From an uncultured Prevotellaceae bacterium (GTDB lineage: Bacteria > Bacteroidota > Bacteroidia > Bacteroidales > Muribaculaceae): a stretch of 64,000 bases of DNA. The stretch spans positions 1 to 64,000 of the forward strand of contig CALGGO010000034.1 of assembly GCA_937916085.1 (NCBI GenBank), in the 5' to 3' direction. Positions within the stretch are counted from its first letter, which is position 1; each line of letters begins with the position of its first letter. Made by a program: the position numbers and the translations under genes. The notes under the pieces were generated by a model that was given only the letters and a program-made list of their open reading frames with translations, was not told where the DNA came from and ran no database searches. Positions 41,794 through 50,545 of this stretch are shown piece by piece.

Positions 41794-44700
41794 TTACTTG
41801 ATTTGTTTCATCAGCTCTTTGGTGGCGGTGATGAGCTGGTCGTCAACACCTTTTACCACTGTGGCGGGGTCGTTGAGAACCTTGATGTCGGGTTCGAGCT
41901 GGCTGTTCTCGAGGTAGTTGCCTTGCGCAGTGCGATAGCCAATGATAGGTATGCCGAAGATGAGCGAGTCGTCTTGCAGGGTCTCCCACGACACGCTGGT
42001 CATGGTGCCTGGCACGGCAGCTCCCACGAGTTTACCTATATTCATCTGCTTATACACCCAGGGTGTGCCGTGAGCGTTGCTGTAGCATGCCTCGCATTGC
42101 AGCATGATGCTGGGTTTGTTCCAGCGACGGCTCGGCATGTCGCAAGCGTCGCGTCCGCGAATCTCCTGAGTCAAATACTTCTTACCCGTGAAGAGCACCT
42201 CGATGTCCTCGTGCAGACGGCCACCGCCGTTAAAGCGGATATCGATCACGATGCCGTCGCGCTTGTTGTACTTGCCAAGCACCTTGCTATATACCTCTCG
42301 GTAGCTGGCGTCGTTCATCGACTCGATGTGGACATATCCCAGCCTGCCGCCCGAGATACTGTCAACGATATGCTCGTTGTGCTTCACCCAGCGCTTGTAG
42401 AGCAGGGTGTTGAGCGCGCCGCGGCTGATGGGTTTCACCACCTCGTCCCATGTCTCGCCGGTGGCAGGGTCACGGAACGAGACGAGCGTCTTCACGCCAG
42501 CCTGACCGTTGAGCAAAGCGGTGTGGTCGTTGTCGTAGGTGATTTCCTCGCCGTTGATTTTCTCGACGATGCAGCCAGCCTTAACCTTTGATTTCGACTT
42601 GTTGAACGGTCCGCCTGTCACCACTTCGGCGATTTTCAGACCCTTGCCGGTGTAGCTCATGTCGTAGAGCAGACCCAGGTTGGCGGTAGTCTCGCCACCG
42701 CTGGGGTAGTAACGTCCGCCAGTGTGCGACACGTTAAGCTCTCCCAGCAGTTCGCTCAGGAGGTTGGCGAAGTCGTAGTTATTGTTGATATGAGGCAAGA
42801 ACTTGCGGTAGGTGTTGCAGTTGTCTTTCCAGTTCACGCCGTGGAAGTTGGTGTTGTAGAAGCGCTCCTGCACCTGCTTCTCCACGTGGTTGAACATGTA
42901 CTCGCGCTCAGCGGCGAGGTCCATCTTCATCTTGGCGCTGTAGGTTATGGATTTTAGCTTGTCGCTGGCAACGGTGAGCTTCTGCATCGTGCCGCTGCCC
43001 AGGATGAAGAACTCCTTGCCGTCCTTCGTGCTCTCGATGTTAGCCCATTTCGAACCCATCTTGTTGATGAGCGTGGTGCTCTTCTTCCTCAGGTCCATCT
43101 TCCAAAGGTCATAGCCTTTCTCAAAAGCCGAGAGGTAGTAGAGGTTCTCGCCGTCTTTGGTGATGAGCGCGCTGGCGATGTCGCTGGAGTTGGTGGTCAC
43201 GCGCACGATGCGGTCTTCGATGCCGTCGAGCTCCACCACGATGTAATCGGGCTTCTCCTTGTTGCTGTCGCCAACAATCTCTTTCTTCTTCTTGCCGTTC
43301 TTCTCATCTTCCTTTTTCTTCTCTTCCTCGGCTTTCTTCTCTTCCTTCTCGGCCTCCTTCAGCAACTCACTGTCTTCCTTGTTGAGCTGATACTTGTCGA
43401 GGGCTTCCTGGTTGAGGAAGATGAGGGCGAGGTCGTCCTGCGAGCCCCAAGAGGCGTGGCTGCGCATACCGTAGCGGTTGGTCTTGTAGAGGATGGCGTT
43501 GCCGTCGAGCACGAAGCGGGGACTCTCGCTGAAGTAGGCGCTCTGGGTGAGGTTGTGAATCTCGCCGCCCTGCGCGCTCACAAGACCCACATCGCTATAC
43601 GGGTCACGCTGGTTGCCTATGAACTCGAGTGCGAACCACTTGCCGTCGGGCGACCACTCGTAGTTAAAGCCGCCGTTGGTCTCATACCAAGTGCTGCCGT
43701 CGGTGACCTGACGCACCTTCTTGCTCTTGAGGTCCATAACCATGAGCTTGTTGCGACCCTCGATGAAGGCGAGCTCCTTGCCATCGGGGGAGTATTGTGG
43801 ATAAGCGCGCTCAATGGAGGTTGAAGGCAGCAAAATCTCCTCATTGATTATTGTGGCGTTGGGGAAATTCAGGTCTTCCTTGCGCTCGATGGTGGCTTGC
43901 ACGAGTTGCCAGATGCCGTTGCGCTCGGTAGCGTAGGCGATGGTGCGGTTGTCGGGAGCCCAGCACACGCCAGCTTCCTGCTGCGCTGTGGCAGAGATGC
44001 GCTTGGTGGTGGCATATTCCACTGAGGTGACAAACACCTCGCCACGCACGATAAATGCCACCTGCTTGCCGTCGGGCGACACCGACGCACTCTTGGCGCC
44101 GCTAGTAAAGGTGAGGCGTTTCACTTGGTCGGCATCGTCGTGGATGAGGTCAATCTTCACCTTTGCGGGCTTGCCGCCTTGCACCTGGGTATAAATCTCG
44201 CCGTCGTAGGTGTAGCACAAGGTGCCGTTGCTGGCGATTGAGAGGAAGCGCACCGGGTTCTTCTTAAACGAGGTGAGAGCCTTGATGCTCTGCGGCGCGT
44301 TGATGGGGAACGAATACACGTTGAACGACCCGCCGTCGCGCTCGCTCAAGATATAGACTGTGCTGCCGTCGGCACTGAGCACGGGGCTGCGGTCCTCGCC
44401 GGCATGGTTGGTGAGATTGACATGCTTGCCAGTGCGGGTGTCGTAGCTCCAGATGTCGCGCGTCACGCTCGAGGTGTGGTGCTTGCGCAGGGCGTCTTCC
44501 ATACCCTTCTGGTCTTGATAGACAAAGAACTTGCCGTCGCGGTTGAAGGTAATCTCCTCGGCTGGTGAGGCAAGCACCTGAGTGCTAACACCACCCTCCA
44601 CTGGCACTTGATACACCTCGGTCAAGCGTGACGAGGGGAACAGCGCGCTGGTGGTGGGGTCTTGGATGGCTGCCGAGAAGTAGATGTAGCGGCCATCGGG

Positions 44701-45048
44701 GGTGAAAGTCCAGGGTGTCTCGCCGGCACTGTTAAAAGTCAATTGCTTGGCTGTGCCGCCGTTGCTGGGCATCACAAACACGTCGAGGTTGCCCTTACGG
44801 TCGCTGGCGAAGGCGATTTTCTTGCCGTCGGGCGACCACACGGGGTTACATTCATAACTGGGCTGGGTGGTGAGCTGAACAGCCTGTCCGCCACCCACAG
44901 GCACCTTGTAGATGTCGCCCTTGTAGCAGAACGCTATCTCCTTACCGTCGGGCGAGATTTTGGCATAACGCAGCCACAACGGAGTCTCAGCGAGCGCCGT
45001 AGTGACGAGCAAAGCAGCAATCGCTGCAAATAAAAACTTGATCTTCAT
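41794..45048 (-). CDS. Tricorn-like S41 protease
   Basis: A 1084-residue exported peptidase. A signal peptide (1-20, ending TTALA) precedes a TolB/PD40-type beta-propeller region (about 30-560, repeats such as SPDGKEIAFCYKGDIYKV). A charged Lys/Glu linker follows (about 575-610), then the tricorn core domain, a PDZ-like segment (VVTGGPF...GCIVEKINGEE, about 810-850), and the S41 catalytic domain. Catalytic candidates are the His in NVSHTGG and the Ser in PGTMTSVSW. The family degrades peptides in the periplasm. The -7-like box is at 45105-45112. Length is typical for the tricorn family in this phylum. Confidence 0.93.
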   Translation of the reverse strand: MKIKFLFAAIAALLVTTALAETPLWLRYAKISPDGKEIAFCYKGDIYKVPVGGGQAVQLTTQPSYECNPVWSPDGKKIAFASDRKGNLDVFVMPSNGGTAKQLTFNSAGETPWTFTPDGRYIYFSAAIQDPTTSALFPSSRLTEVYQVPVEGGVSTQVLASPAEEITFNRDGKFFVYQDQKGMEDALRKHHTSSVTRDIWSYDTRTGKHVNLTNHAGEDRSPVLSADGSTVYILSERDGGSFNVYSFPINAPQSIKALTSFKKNPVRFLSIASNGTLCYTYDGEIYTQVQGGKPAKVKIDLIHDDADQVKRLTFTSGAKSASVSPDGKQVAFIVRGEVFVTSVEYATTKRISATAQQEAGVCWAPDNRTIAYATERNGIWQLVQATIERKEDLNFPNATIINEEILLPSTSIERAYPQYSPDGKELAFIEGRNKLMVMDLKSKKVRQVTDGSTWYETNGGFNYEWSPDGKWFALEFIGNQRDPYSDVGLVSAQGGEIHNLTQSAYFSESPRFVLDGNAILYKTNRYGMRSHASWGSQDDLALIFLNQEALDKYQLNKEDSELLKEAEKEEKKAEEEKKKEDEKNGKKKKEIVGDSNKEKPDYIVVELDGIEDRIVRVTTNSSDIASALITKDGENLYYLSAFEKGYDLWKMDLRKKSTTLINKMGSKWANIESTKDGKEFFILGSGTMQKLTVASDKLKSITYSAKMKMDLAAEREYMFNHVEKQVQERFYNTNFHGVNWKDNCNTYRKFLPHINNNYDFANLLSELLGELNVSHTGGRYYPSGGETTANLGLLYDMSYTGKGLKIAEVVTGGPFNKSKSKVKAGCIVEKINGEEITYDNDHTALLNGQAGVKTLVSFRDPATGETWDEVVKPISRGALNTLLYKRWVKHNEHIVDSISGGRLGYVHIESMNDASYREVYSKVLGKYNKRDGIVIDIRFNGGGRLHEDIEVLFTGKKYLTQEIRGRDACDMPSRRWNKPSIMLQCEACYSNAHGTPWVYKQMNIGKLVGAAVPGTMTSVSWETLQDDSLIFGIPIIGYRTAQGNYLENSQLEPDIKVLNDPATVVKGVDDQLITATKELMKQIK

Positions 45049-45294
45049 AAAAATATTATTAGGTTATGTGTTGGTTTCAAAAAGTCTCATTTTTTCAACA
45101 AGTGCAAAATTACTGAGAATTTCTCAATTGACCATATTATAGACCGATTTTCTTGAAATAAAGAGAAAAAAGAAGAATGAACAATATACGACACAATTAA
45201 CAATGCACAATTGTTGCCCCAAAATTAAGGGCTGTCTAAAACCCGAATGACCGATTTGGGATAAAAATTCTTGTGACTTCTCTTAGCAATTTTG
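45049..45294. other. Divergent intergenic region with CCGATTTGGG repeat
   Basis: AT-rich spacer between divergent genes. It includes CCCGAATGACCGATTTGGG (45243-45261), related to the ends of the 35495-35745 element. No gene was recognised. Confidence 0.55.
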
Positions 45295-45346
45295 ACCATT
45301 CATTGAGCGATATCGAGCAAAAAAAGTGCGATATCGCTCGTGAAAA
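45295..45346. repeat. 52-base direct repeat, left copy, with palindrome
   Basis: Identical over 52 bases to 46879-46930. It contains GAGCGATATCG / CGATATCGCTC arms (11 bases) around an A-rich loop. Confidence 0.95.
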
Positions 45347-45357
45347 TTATGGAAAAA

Positions 45358-45389
45358 TTTGGTCATTACATTGAAAGTCATTAATTTTG
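45358..45389 (+). promoter_or_regulatory. Promoter of the repeat-flanked ATPase
   Basis: TTTG (45358-45361), 20 bases, TAATTTTG (45382-45389), 21 bases before the ATG at 45411; a perfect consensus just inside the left repeat. Confidence 0.8.
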
Positions 45390-45410
45390 CGCAAAATTAA
45401 GATAATAATT

Positions 45411-46850
45411 ATGGAAACTTTAATAGGTCGTGAAGAGGAAATAAGAGAATTGTCAAGATGCATGAACTCCAAGCGTTCGGAATTTGTTATACTCTATGGA
45501 CGAAGGAGAATAGGAAAGACGTTTCTTGTAAATAGTTTCTTTGCCAATAATTTTTTCTTGAGTTTTACCGGATCGCACAGGGCAGGCAAAGCTAGACAGC
45601 TTGAGATGTTTGCACAAGCACTACAAGAGAGTGGCAAGTTAAAATCCCCTCCAATCGCAGATAATTGGTTTCACGCTTTTGATACTCTTAAAACTTTGTT
45701 GAAAAAAAGAAAGACTAAAACTAAGCATGTGATTTTTTTTGATGAAATGCCATGGATTGATGCCAGCCGCTCTAATTTTGTGACAGCATTAGAGGATTTC
45801 TGGAATGGATGGGCAGCACAACAAGGAAACATCATGCTTGTGGCTACTGGGTCGGCAACGTCTTGGATGGTAAACAACTTATTAAAAAACCAAGGTGGAC
45901 TTTATAACAGGGTGACATCAAAAATTCATCTACGACCGTTCACACTTAAAGAATGTGAGAGCTATCTACGTCACCACAAGTGCCGATGGGACAGATATGC
46001 TATAACGCAATACTATATGTATTTAGGTGGTGTGCCTTATTATCTAAGTTTACTTGATTATAGCAAGTCGCTCGAGGAAAATATTTTTAAATTGTTTTTT
46101 TGTTCAAACTCCAGGTTAGAGAATGAGTTTGATGACTTGTATTCTGTGCTTTTTAAAAACTCAGAGAAATATATTGAAATAGTGAGATTGCTAGCACAAA
46201 ACAGACAAGGATTGAGCCATAGCGAAATAGCAGAGAGAACAAGTAGTGGAGGTGGATTGACAAAGATGCTTGAGAACTTGAGGCGTTGTGATTTCATTAT
46301 GGCTTATAGGCATTATGGTCGTAAGCAACGCGACACTATTTTTCGACTCACTGATTTCTTTTCTTTATTCTATTTACGTTTTGTCGAAAACGCTGGGATA
46401 CAAACTGACAAGAATTACTGGAATCAGATGCTTGCCAAACAGCAGGTGAAGGTATGGCAAGGCTTGACATTTGAACTTGTTGGGATGATGCATGTGGAAC
46501 AAATAAAACACAGCTTGGGTATATCAGGAATCTTGACAGAGCAAAGCGCGTGGCGCAGCGCCTCGGTACAAGAGGTAGATAATGGAAATAAACGCCGTGC
46601 ACAAATTGACCTCGTTATAGAACGCTCCGACCGACAGATACATTTATGCGAAATGAAGTTCTCGCAAGAACTCTTTGTCATTGATAAAAATTATGAGCAA
46701 AATTTGAGAGAAAAGATGACGGTATTCAGAATGGAAACTAAAACCAAAAAGGCCTTGCTCACAACTTTTGTCACCACTTATGGAGTTAAGAATAATATTC
46801 ACGCCGGAATTGTGGCGGCTCAAGTCTTGATGGACGACCTGTTTAAGTGA
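45411..46850 (+). CDS. P-loop ATPase of the ATPase_2/DUF234-like family
   Basis: A 479-residue ATPase. It starts METLIGREEEI; the frame extends eight codons earlier, but those lie too close to the promoter. Walker A is GRRRIGKTFL at about residues 34-43, Walker B VIFFDEMPWI at about 113-122. A helix-turn-helix-like middle region follows (GLSHSEIAERTSSGG). The C-terminal QIDLVIERSDRQIHLCEMKF resembles a PD-(D/E)xK core. The family is widespread, patchy and of unknown function. The gene is more AT-rich than its neighbours and lies between perfect 52-base direct repeats, so it is probably mobile or a recent arrival. Confidence 0.88.
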   Translation: METLIGREEEIRELSRCMNSKRSEFVILYGRRRIGKTFLVNSFFANNFFLSFTGSHRAGKARQLEMFAQALQESGKLKSPPIADNWFHAFDTLKTLLKKRKTKTKHVIFFDEMPWIDASRSNFVTALEDFWNGWAAQQGNIMLVATGSATSWMVNNLLKNQGGLYNRVTSKIHLRPFTLKECESYLRHHKCRWDRYAITQYYMYLGGVPYYLSLLDYSKSLEENIFKLFFCSNSRLENEFDDLYSVLFKNSEKYIEIVRLLAQNRQGLSHSEIAERTSSGGGLTKMLENLRRCDFIMAYRHYGRKQRDTIFRLTDFFSLFYLRFVENAGIQTDKNYWNQMLAKQQVKVWQGLTFELVGMMHVEQIKHSLGISGILTEQSAWRSASVQEVDNGNKRRAQIDLVIERSDRQIHLCEMKFSQELFVIDKNYEQNLREKMTVFRMETKTKKALLTTFVTTYGVKNNIHAGIVAAQVLMDDLFK

Positions 46851-46878
46851 TTTTTAGATGTTTTTTTTGAAAAACTCA

Positions 46879-46930
46879 ACCATTCATTGAGCGATATCGA
46901 GCAAAAAAAGTGCGATATCGCTCGTGAAAA
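46879..46930. repeat. 52-base direct repeat, right copy
   Basis: Same orientation and sequence as 45295-45346. It begins 28 bases after the ATPase stop codon; its 11-base hairpin could also act as a terminator. Confidence 0.95.
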
Positions 46931-47014
46931 AATCAAGGATTTTTCGATAATCTCTTGTAATATTGATGCTTAGCGCACAAAACATATCTTTTAGTTTGGT
47001 TCCATAAACCCGAA

Positions 47015-49018
47015 TCACCTCCCAAGTAGAATATCGTAGAGAGCAACGATGTCGGCGACGGTGACATTGCCGTCGCCATCCACGTCGCAGGTGCTGATAT
47101 ATTGCTGGTCACCGTTTAGGATACAGTCATAAAGGGCTATAACATCAGCTGCGGTGACAACACCGTCCTGGTTCACGTCGCCTGCAATACCACCACTCTG
47201 GATGTCAGTGCCAAAAAGGATATCCCAAAGCATTCTAAGGTCGGCGGCGGTGACATTGCCGTCGCCATTCAAGTCGCAGGTGATGCTGTATTGCTGGCTG
47301 TCGTTGAGGAGACAGTCAAGAAGGGCCAAGAGGTCGGCTGCGGTAACCACGCCGTCCACGTTCACGTCGCCCACGATGCCCCACTGAGTGTTGAGCCACG
47401 CCGTTTTCTTATATATCACGCTAAGAAACTCTTGCGGCTTCTCTGGACCATGGCTGCTGGCGTAGGCGAACCATCGCAAGCTGTCTTGCTGCTCGGCATC
47501 GGCAACCAAGCGACGCCAATGCCAGGCGTAGTCAATGATTCTATTGAGCACGTGATTGACGCAGAACTCATGCCACACCGCCCTCACCTCCTGCTGAAAT
47601 CGCGGAAACTTGAGAACTTCCTTTATCCACAGAAAATTGTACTGTGTATCGTAATCAAAGATGAAATGGTCGCTGGTAGTGCTCTCCTGGAAAAAGCTGT
47701 TGTCGAAATCCCACACAGGACCAAACTTGAGTTTCTCGTTCCATCCCAGGTCTTTATACATGAACAAGCTTCCCGAGAACGCCTCCACATTCTCCATCAC
47801 CTCGTGGATGACATAAAAACGTGCCAATGTGCCGATGTCGAGAATCTGCTCCCAGCCCTGGTCGTTCTTGTCGGGGACATAGACGCAACTGTCGGCACGA
47901 TAGATGAGGTCGTGGATATAGTTGCGTTGCACCTGCGAGAGCACCTCGGGCGACTGGGTGACGAAGCAGAACACGGAGTTTGCAGGGTCGTTATTTTGGT
48001 GCTGTTCAATTACTTTATTGCCGTCATCGGTTAGTTCAAGCAGCCATCCGCCCGTGACGTTGTCGGGGATTGTCTCATTGTCGGCCTGCTCCATGATATC
48101 CACTCTGCCGCCCTCTACCCTGATTTTCTCACACAGGAAATACAGCCCCGCATAGTCGCCGTTGAGCACCAGCTCCACTGGCACTTGAGTGGGCGTGTAG
48201 GGCATATCGAGCAGCCTACTCATCTCAAAGCCGACGGCGTTGCGCAGGTATCCGCTAAAGTCGTTGTAGTGCGCCAGCAGCACAAAATGACGGCTGTGGT
48301 CAAGTCCCAGAGGCGACTGCTTGGAGGCAAACTTTATCTTGTAAGGTTTCTTGTCGGAATTCCGCCAGGTCCAGTTGCCACGCCCCTTCACCTCAATGGC
48401 AAGCGGCTCTTGGCTGGTGCCCAGCGGCTGCTGTGCGTCGTCAATCCACAAGCTGCCGTTGATGTAATAGTCCTTGCTTGCGATGGTCACAGAGTCTTGA
48501 GTATTGAGATAGATGACTGGTAGCGTGCCTGAAATGGTGGCGTCATAGCTGTAGTCAGGACGCCAGTAGCCGTTGCTCTGAATTCTGTCGTTAATGGGAC
48601 AGAACACCCATCTTGGTGATTTACTCCAGTCGATGAATGTTTTTGAGCTGAGGTTGGTGCGCCGCAAGTTGCCGCCGTTGGCAAGTCTCAGGCTGTCGAG
48701 AAATTCGTTGAGACGGGAGTAGTAGGTGCCCGACTCCACATCGGTCTCCACAAAGATAAAATAGCTGAGGTTATAAACGTTGGCGTCAAGGGTCGCCTGC
48801 CACCATTGGCGGTCAGGAACGGGCGTCATGTCATAGACCTGGGTGAACGGCCTTGACACACTGCCCACGATCATTTTAACTTGAGAGAAGTGTAGCTTGC
48901 TATTGTCAAAACAATAGTTTCCTGCCAAGAGGTCGAGCGCACTGACTTTGCTGGCACAAAGCAGTGTCAGCAACAGCGTCAAAGCAACGCGAGCTATTTT
49001 TTTCTCACACAACCTCAA
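47015..49018 (-). CDS. CotH-kinase family protein with two C-terminal dockerins
   Basis: A 667-residue secreted protein. A signal peptide (1-28, ending SKVSA) precedes an N-terminal beta-rich region (about 30-155) and a CotH-type domain (about 165-530) with RGNWTWRNSDKKPYKIKF, VPVELVLNGDYAGLYFL and the metal-binding FGPVWDFDNSF. CotH-family members include protein kinases of spore coats and hypothetical surface kinases in Bacteroidota. Four dockerin repeats (two modules, about 550-667) end the protein, each D-x-N-x-D-G-x-V-T-A-A-D. Two paralogues follow at 51542-54998. Kinase activity is not shown by the sequence. Confidence 0.9.
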   Translation of the reverse strand: MRLCEKKIARVALTLLLTLLCASKVSALDLLAGNYCFDNSKLHFSQVKMIVGSVSRPFTQVYDMTPVPDRQWWQATLDANVYNLSYFIFVETDVESGTYYSRLNEFLDSLRLANGGNLRRTNLSSKTFIDWSKSPRWVFCPINDRIQSNGYWRPDYSYDATISGTLPVIYLNTQDSVTIASKDYYINGSLWIDDAQQPLGTSQEPLAIEVKGRGNWTWRNSDKKPYKIKFASKQSPLGLDHSRHFVLLAHYNDFSGYLRNAVGFEMSRLLDMPYTPTQVPVELVLNGDYAGLYFLCEKIRVEGGRVDIMEQADNETIPDNVTGGWLLELTDDGNKVIEQHQNNDPANSVFCFVTQSPEVLSQVQRNYIHDLIYRADSCVYVPDKNDQGWEQILDIGTLARFYVIHEVMENVEAFSGSLFMYKDLGWNEKLKFGPVWDFDNSFFQESTTSDHFIFDYDTQYNFLWIKEVLKFPRFQQEVRAVWHEFCVNHVLNRIIDYAWHWRRLVADAEQQDSLRWFAYASSHGPEKPQEFLSVIYKKTAWLNTQWGIVGDVNVDGVVTAADLLALLDCLLNDSQQYSITCDLNGDGNVTAADLRMLWDILFGTDIQSGGIAGDVNQDGVVTAADVIALYDCILNGDQQYISTCDVDGDGNVTVADIVALYDILLGR

Positions 49019-49069
49019 GGCTATTTATAATATTAATTAAACGTATTGAAAATAATTATATTATAATAC

Positions 49070-49127
49070 ACAAGTCATAAAAAAAAGGACCCTGCCCATC
49101 ACGGCACGGTCCCTTTTTATGACTTGT
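49070..49127. terminator. Very long bidirectional terminator hairpin
   Basis: ACAAGTCATAAAAA pairs with TTTTTATGACTTGT, enclosing the GGACC...GGTCC stem; together the arms span about 26 bases. It terminates the small lipoprotein gene and shields the CotH gene downstream. Confidence 0.85.
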
Positions 49128-49141
49128 CTCAGGAGAGAGTA

Positions 49142-49408
49142 TTAAGCTGCGGGCTTAGTCTCTTCTTTCTGCTCGGCAGATACCTGCTCGCCCTCGGCGG
49201 GAGCAGCTGCGTCCTTGTTCTCCGAAACCTCAGCATCCTTGTTCTCCGATACTACAGCGCTGGCCGAAGCCTCAGGAGCGCTCTGTACGTTCTCGGTGCT
49301 TGGTGCGCTTGCGCTTGTGCTGGTTGCGGCGTCACTAGCTGGTTTGGTCTCACAAGAAACAAAAGTCATTGCAAAAACTGCTGCGAATAATAAAACTAAC
49401 TTTTTCAT
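49142..49408 (-). CDS. Small Ala/Glu/Ser-rich lipoprotein
   Basis: An 88-residue lipoprotein. The signal ends in a lipobox-like MTFVSC, with Cys20 as the lipidated residue. The mature part is low-complexity (Ala, Ser, Glu, Pro), with two copies of VSENKDA and an acidic C terminus EQKEETKPAA. No family is recognised. It should be an abundant small envelope protein, given its strong hairpin terminator, but this is inference. It is a true gene by codon bias and a clean signal. Confidence 0.7.
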   Translation of the reverse strand: MKKLVLLFAAVFAMTFVSCETKPASDAATSTSASAPSTENVQSAPEASASAVVSENKDAEVSENKDAAAPAEGEQVSAEQKEETKPAA

Positions 49409-49585
49409 AACAATAAATTTTAATAGATAATGATAAATAATATTTTAAAAAAACCCTATTTCTATTTCGTCTTAATTCTTTCCAAAAATCTAAAGTCCAG
49501 TTCTCGGGTTTTGCCTCAACGCACCGCTTGGTGAGTTTTGACGTTGCAAAATAACAACTTCGGCTCGCCAACGTGTTATAATTGC

Positions 49586-49669
49586 GTGGACAACTTTTGT
49601 AACAATGGGGACAATGATTGTAAATTTGAGGACATTTTTTGTAACTGTGAGGACATTTTTGATAGGCAA
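49586..49669. repeat. 21-base tandem repeat, four copies
   Basis: Units at 49586, 49607, 49628 and 49649 share GnGGACA...TTGTAA, diverging by several bases. The period is exact. Confidence 0.8.
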
Positions 49670-49974
49670 TTAATTGTTTTTCAGCTTATTGTAATTTTCC
49701 GAAAAATCACCTGTTTTTTTTGCCGTTTTTTGAACGGGAAAAGTGCTTTTTTTGATGAAAAAAATCGTTTTTCTCTCGTTTTTTTGGTAATTTTGCACCT
49801 GTAAAAGACAGCTACCTCATCGCCATCGAAGCAATTAGTAACTGTTCAACGATATCAACATTATCAAACAAGGAAAACAAAACCAGACAAAAACAACAAA
49901 AACAGTTGTTGACTTTGTTTGAAAATAGAGTGCCTAGCATGAGCATTTTATTAAACGATTTTTCGAGAACAATT

Positions 49975-50020
49975 TTTTGTTGTGTTTGTTACTCTTTGTT
50001 GAGTTTGTTTGATGATAATT
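49975..50020. repeat. TCAACAAAG repeat, copy 3 (inverted)
   Basis: Plus strand reads CTCTTTGTTGAGTTTGTTTGAT, the reverse complement of the words at 7569-7612 and 18482-18526. It lies just upstream of aroQ. Confidence 0.6.
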
Positions 50021-50040
50021 AGTTTGTTAAATCTGTTTTT

Positions 50041-50472
50041 ATGAAAATTTCTATCATCAACGGTCCAAATCTTAACCTAGTGGGCAAGCGAGAGCCCGAA
50101 ATCTATGGCACACAATCGCTAGAAAACTACTTGCAACTACTAGCTACCGCCTATCCCGACGTGCAGTTCACGTTTTTCCAGAGCAACGTGGAGGGCGAGA
50201 TTGTAGATGAAATCCACCGCGTGGGCTTCGACAGCGACGGCATCATAATCAACGCTGGAGCCTACACCCACTACAGCCTAGCCATCGCCGACGCACTGAG
50301 CGCAGTGGCGGCACCTGCCATAGAGGTACACATCAGCAACGTGCATGCCCGTGAGGAGGTGCGCCGCCACTCCGAACTCGCTCCTGTGTGTGTGGGAGTG
50401 ATTGCCGGCTTTGGCCTCGACAGCTATCGCCTCGCCGTGGAAGCCCTAGATGCGATACAAAAAAATGGTTAA
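50041..50472 (+). CDS. aroQ: Type II 3-dehydroquinate dehydratase
   Basis: Third enzyme of the shikimate pathway, converting 3-dehydroquinate to 3-dehydroshikimate. At 143 residues it has the normal type II size, forming a dodecamer. Motifs visible are INGPNLNLVGKREPEIYG (active-site loop with Arg and Tyr), INAGAYTHYS with the key His region, and EVHISNVHAREEVRRHS. The start follows 245 bases of intergenic repeats. It stands alone, without other aro genes. Confidence 0.97.
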   Translation: MKISIINGPNLNLVGKREPEIYGTQSLENYLQLLATAYPDVQFTFFQSNVEGEIVDEIHRVGFDSDGIIINAGAYTHYSLAIADALSAVAAPAIEVHISNVHAREEVRRHSELAPVCVGVIAGFGLDSYRLAVEALDAIQKNG

Positions 50473-50486
50473 AATTTCGTGAGAAA

Positions 50487-50518
50487 TTGCGCCTTTATGC
50501 ATATTTGATATATTTTTG
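50487..50518 (+). promoter_or_regulatory. Promoter of the AraC-type regulator
   Basis: TTG (50487-50489), 21 bases, TATTTTTG (50511-50518), 27 bases before the ATG at 50546. Confidence 0.7.
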
Positions 50519-50545
50519 TGGTCATAATCAGAAATCCATTGAAAA

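Larger units (their letters stand above)
49409..50040. other. 630-base AT-rich intergenic region
   Basis: It contains a 21-base tandem repeat (49586-49669), a TAATTTTG -7-like box (49788-49795) without a clear -33, and an inverted copy of the TCAACAAAG repeat near 49975-50020. A Cys-rich open frame (49538-49804) is rejected as a product of the repeat. Confidence 0.6.

Noticed and set aside
49538..49804. 88-codon Cys-rich frame
   Set aside because: Its Cys pattern comes from the 21-base repeat; no promoter or start context.
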